Source: Pedobacter quisquiliarum (GTDB lineage Bacteria > Bacteroidota > Bacteroidia > Sphingobacteriales > Sphingobacteriaceae). From it: 64,000 bases of DNA. Each line of letters starts with the position of its first letter. Position 1 is the first letter of the stretch. Below, piece after piece: positions 61,977-64,000 of this stretch. The DNA lies in contig NZ_BMIL01000010.1 in the NCBI RefSeq assembly GCF_014642175.1, positions 1 through 64,000 of the forward strand, in the 5' to 3' direction. The notes below the pieces were generated by a model. That model saw nothing but the letters and a program-made list of their open reading frames with translations. It was not told where the DNA came from and did not search any database. Position numbers and translations under genes: made by a program.

Positions 61977-62228
61977 ATGATGAAAAAAGCTATGCTGCTT
62001 GTACTTTTGGTTTTCAGCTTGACGACTTTAAACCTGTCTGTTAGCAATGCCCAATGTGCCATGTGCTCCATTAACGCAGAGCAAGGGGTAGAGCATGGGA
62101 ATTCTCAGACCAAAGGCATCAATGCTGGCGTATTAAGCCTGCTTGCAGCACCATTTCTGCTTATGGGCGGCATTGGCTTCCTATGGTACCGCAAATACAA
62201 AGAACCACATACGAACAGCCCATTATGA
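61977..62228 (+). CDS. Small membrane protein with a CxxC motif
   Basis: Starting at the ATG at 61977 gives an 83-aa protein with a signal or first helix (LLVLLVFSLTTLNLSVSNA), a short exported part with QCAMCSINAEQGVEHG, and a second helix (GVLSLLAAPFLLMGGIGFLW) followed by a basic tail. An upstream in-frame ATG at 61935 is less likely. The CAMC pair could bind a metal or act in redox chemistry. It sits at the end of the oxidase cluster, so a role in oxidase assembly is possible; it is not a family I can name. Its stop overlaps the next start (ATGA). Confidence 0.75.
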   Translation: MMKKAMLLVLLVFSLTTLNLSVSNAQCAMCSINAEQGVEHGNSQTKGINAGVLSLLAAPFLLMGGIGFLWYRKYKEPHTNSPL

Positions 62229-62887
62229 TCCGTCCGGAAACGCTTAACTTTTTAAAGGAGCTCTCCGAAAATAACGATCGTAACTGGTTTGCTGCGCATA
62301 AAGACCGCTATGAAACAGCGAAAGCTGATGTCCTGGAATTTATCACTGCGCTAATCCCCATCCTGGAGTCTGTGGATCCAGCCTTCCCGAAAGGAAATCC
62401 TGCGAAGAAGCACTTGCTTCGTATCTATCGCGACATCCGCTTCAGCAAAGACAAACGCCCTTATAAAAACAACTTTGGCATCTACTTTTCCCTGATCGGG
62501 CGGAATGGCAATGAGCCAGGCTACTACATCAACCTGGCCCCGGGGAATTGCTTCTTCGCTGCAGGTTACTGGATGCCCGGTGCGGAAGACCTGAAGAAGA
62601 TCCGTGAGGAGATAGATTACAATCAAGATGAATTCAGTGCCATCATAAATGATGAAGCGTTCACTTCGATTTTTAAGTTGGACAAAACAGACACCCTCAA
62701 GAAGGCTCCGAAAGGCTACCCTATAGATCATCCACTGATTGAAGTATTAAAGCTGAAAAGCCTGACGGCAATTTACCCCATCGCAGATAAAGCTTTCTTC
62801 AAAGCGGATATCACCGAAAAAATACATGACGCTTTTCGGCAAATTTATCCATTTATGCTATTTTTGAGAACCGCCGTCGCGAGTTAA
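62225..62887 (+). CDS. DUF2461 family protein
   Basis: This cytosolic protein (220 aa from the ATG at 62225) carries the family signatures: FLKELSENNDRNWFAAHKDR at the N-terminus, then RIYRDIRFSKDKRPYKNNFG and YYINLAPGNCFFAAGYWMP. The biochemical role of the family (TIGR02453) is unknown. The start overlaps the stop of the CxxC membrane protein gene (ATGA); an in-frame start at 62183 lies inside that gene and is less likely. Confidence 0.9.
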   Translation: MIRPETLNFLKELSENNDRNWFAAHKDRYETAKADVLEFITALIPILESVDPAFPKGNPAKKHLLRIYRDIRFSKDKRPYKNNFGIYFSLIGRNGNEPGYYINLAPGNCFFAAGYWMPGAEDLKKIREEIDYNQDEFSAIINDEAFTSIFKLDKTDTLKKAPKGYPIDHPLIEVLKLKSLTAIYPIADKAFFKADITEKIHDAFRQIYPFMLFLRTAVAS

Positions 62888-62988
62888 GGTCAGGTTTGTT
62901 GCACAATGCAACTTTCAGCAGCGCAACTCAGACCATGCACAGCACGGATCATATTCAATAACCAGCCGTTCAGGCCTAAAAAATTCAG

Positions 62989-63831
62989 ATGAGAAAAATT
63001 AGTACGCTTTTAGCCGTTCTTTTGTTTTGCAGCGCATTCAGTGCATGCAAGGTGATGTCCAATAAAGAATATAAACGACTTCTCGCCAGACAAGATTCGC
63101 TAAACACCGGACTTTCCGGCGCACAGTTGAGCAATGAGAGCCTTGAAAACAGAATCTCCAAATTGCGCAAAGACACTGCAGACCTGAACGGTAAACTTTC
63201 CGACCTACGGGAGCGCTACGCAGATATGGACGATAAATACACCAAACTGCGTAACAATAGCTCAACCGAGATCAGTAAGTTGTCTACAGACCTTAAGAAG
63301 CGCGAACAGCGCCTGAAAGAGGTTGAAGAAGTATTGCGCAAACGCGACGAAGCGACCAACCAGCTGAAAGAAAAACTACAACAGGCACTGCTTGGCTTCA
63401 CCAAGAGCGGCTTAACGGTAGAGATCAAAAACGGCAAAGTATATGTTTCCCTGACGGATAAACTCCTTTTCCCATCAGGCAGTATCATTATCGATGAAAA
63501 AGGTCGCCAGGCACTGACCCAGCTTGCGGCAGTACTTAAAGAACAGCCGGAAATCAACATCGCCGTTGAAGGTCATACCGACACGCAGAAGGTAAATAAC
63601 CTGGGTCAGATTAAAGATAACTGGGATTTGAGCGTGTTAAGATCTACGTCAGTGGTACGTTTCCTAACGGAAACCGGAAAGGTAGAGAGTGTAAGAATGA
63701 CCGCAACCGGAAAAGGGGAGTTCCAACCATTGGAGTCTAATGCCTCGGCAGATGGCAGAAGCAGAAACCGTAGAATCGAGATCGTGCTATCTCCAAAATT
63801 GGATGAGCTATACGATCTGATCAAACAATAA
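62989..63831 (+). CDS. OmpA-family lipoprotein with coiled-coil linker
   Basis: A lipoprotein (signal ending FSACKVMSN, Cys about residue 20) anchored in the outer membrane. Residues about 30-135 form a coiled coil rich in Lys, Glu and Leu. The C-terminal OmpA domain binds peptidoglycan: LLFPSGSIIIDEKGRQAL, INIAVEGHTDTQKV, DNWDLSVLRSTSVVRFL and SRNRRIEIVLSP, with the Asp and Arg residues that hold diaminopimelate. Length 280 aa. It probably ties the outer membrane to the cell wall. It is monocistronic and followed by a terminator. Confidence 0.92.
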   Translation: MRKISTLLAVLLFCSAFSACKVMSNKEYKRLLARQDSLNTGLSGAQLSNESLENRISKLRKDTADLNGKLSDLRERYADMDDKYTKLRNNSSTEISKLSTDLKKREQRLKEVEEVLRKRDEATNQLKEKLQQALLGFTKSGLTVEIKNGKVYVSLTDKLLFPSGSIIIDEKGRQALTQLAAVLKEQPEINIAVEGHTDTQKVNNLGQIKDNWDLSVLRSTSVVRFLTETGKVESVRMTATGKGEFQPLESNASADGRSRNRRIEIVLSPKLDELYDLIKQ

Positions 63832-63888
63832 TCACATGGCGCTGGAATAGATTAAATAAACCAGCATTCCAGAAAAAGCATAACAACA

Positions 63889-63918
63889 AAAAAGGTGAGC
63901 CCAAAAGCTCACCTTTTT
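63889..63918. terminator. Bidirectional terminator between convergent genes
   Basis: AAAAAGGTGAGC (63889-63900) and GCTCACCTTTTT (63907-63918) form a 12-bp stem with a 6-nt loop. The A/T tracts on each side allow it to end transcripts from both directions. Confidence 0.88.
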
Positions 63919-63926
63919 CTTTAATA

Positions 63927-64000
63927 TCAATCCACGTATTCCATCAAAGTCTGGAACGACACGTGGCGGTTTTTGAACCTGGTATTTAATTCATCCTGCA
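63927..64000 (-). CDS. 3' end of a convergent gene, product unknown (partial)
   Basis: The minus strand reads an open frame from the window edge to TGA at 63927-63929, giving QDELNTRFKNRHVSFQTLME and YVD as the last 23 residues. The position just after a bidirectional terminator fits a gene end. Too little is visible to name the protein. Confidence 0.5.
   Translation of the reverse strand, partial: QDELNTRFKNRHVSFQTLMEYVD

Noticed and set aside
62898..62912. Third copy of the Rhs operator (GTTGCACAATGCAAC)
   Set aside because: Although it contains TTGCAC, its arms are different (6 bp, 3-nt loop), it lacks the 9-bp gap and -7 box, and it lies far from the toxin loci.

Overview
This window is a Bacteroidota chromosome segment, most likely from a Pedobacter/Mucilaginibacter-like member of the Sphingobacteriaceae (inference). 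The signs are a SusC/SusD pair, TAnnTTTG-type -7 promoter boxes, paired SpvB-like and DUF6443/Rhs proteins, and an alternative complex III operon joined to a caa3-type oxidase. No tRNA, rRNA or CRISPR array was recognised.

Layout. (1) 1-5172: a strong inverted repeat, then a SusC/SusD nutrient-uptake pair closed by a good terminator. (2) 5205-18330: an unstable polymorphic-toxin island. It holds a degenerate serine recombinase, an Rhs locus (large SpvB-like partner A1, Rhs protein 1 and a tiny membrane immunity candidate), an XRE regulator relic, an ISL3 transposase stub fused to a second broken Rhs gene with an intact GIY-YIG nuclease tail and an Imm26-like immunity gene, and an IS256 relic. 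(3) 18696-30243: a compact, co-directional type II secretion-like operon (pseudopilins, prepilin peptidase, ATPase, secretin, inner-membrane assembly proteins, two unusual lipoproteins, a beta-helix protein and the GspF platform) ending in a small helix-turn-helix protein. (4) 30391-38314: a second complete Rhs locus (A2, Rhs protein 3 and a membrane immunity candidate). (5) 38315-44059: a non-coding stretch with nested inverted repeats, a lipoprotein pair of unknown role, a SirB1-like transglutaminase-fold protein and an O-methyltransferase-like protein. (6) 44147-45127: a deoxyhypusine synthase homologue. (7) 45292-62228: respiratory genes: ActABCDEF, cytochrome oxidase II and I, heme A and heme O synthases, two subunit III proteins, subunit IV, a SCO-like protein without copper ligands, and a DUF420 protein. 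(8) 62225-64000: DUF2461, an OmpA lipoprotein, a terminator and the 3' end of a convergent gene.

The most interesting reading is that regions 2 to 4 form one system. Two Sec-exported, split Rhs toxin loci flank a type II-like secretion operon. Both loci start from the same promoter design: the palindrome AGTGCAA-N5-TTGCACT, 9 bp, then a TAnnTTTG box. The Rhs proteins carry Sec signal peptides, I see no type IX sorting domain, and no type VI genes are in the window. A dedicated outer-membrane secretin that exports folded periplasmic Rhs shells would resolve how they leave the cell. This is an inference from gene order, signal peptides and the shared operator; it has not been tested.

The island also shows how toxin tails may be swapped. 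Rhs 1 and broken Rhs 2 are direct repeats with a constant 4569-bp offset over 2.1 kb and entirely different tails. The 3' end of the window (respiration) is ordinary and conserved, apart from the SCO-like protein that has lost its metal ligands.
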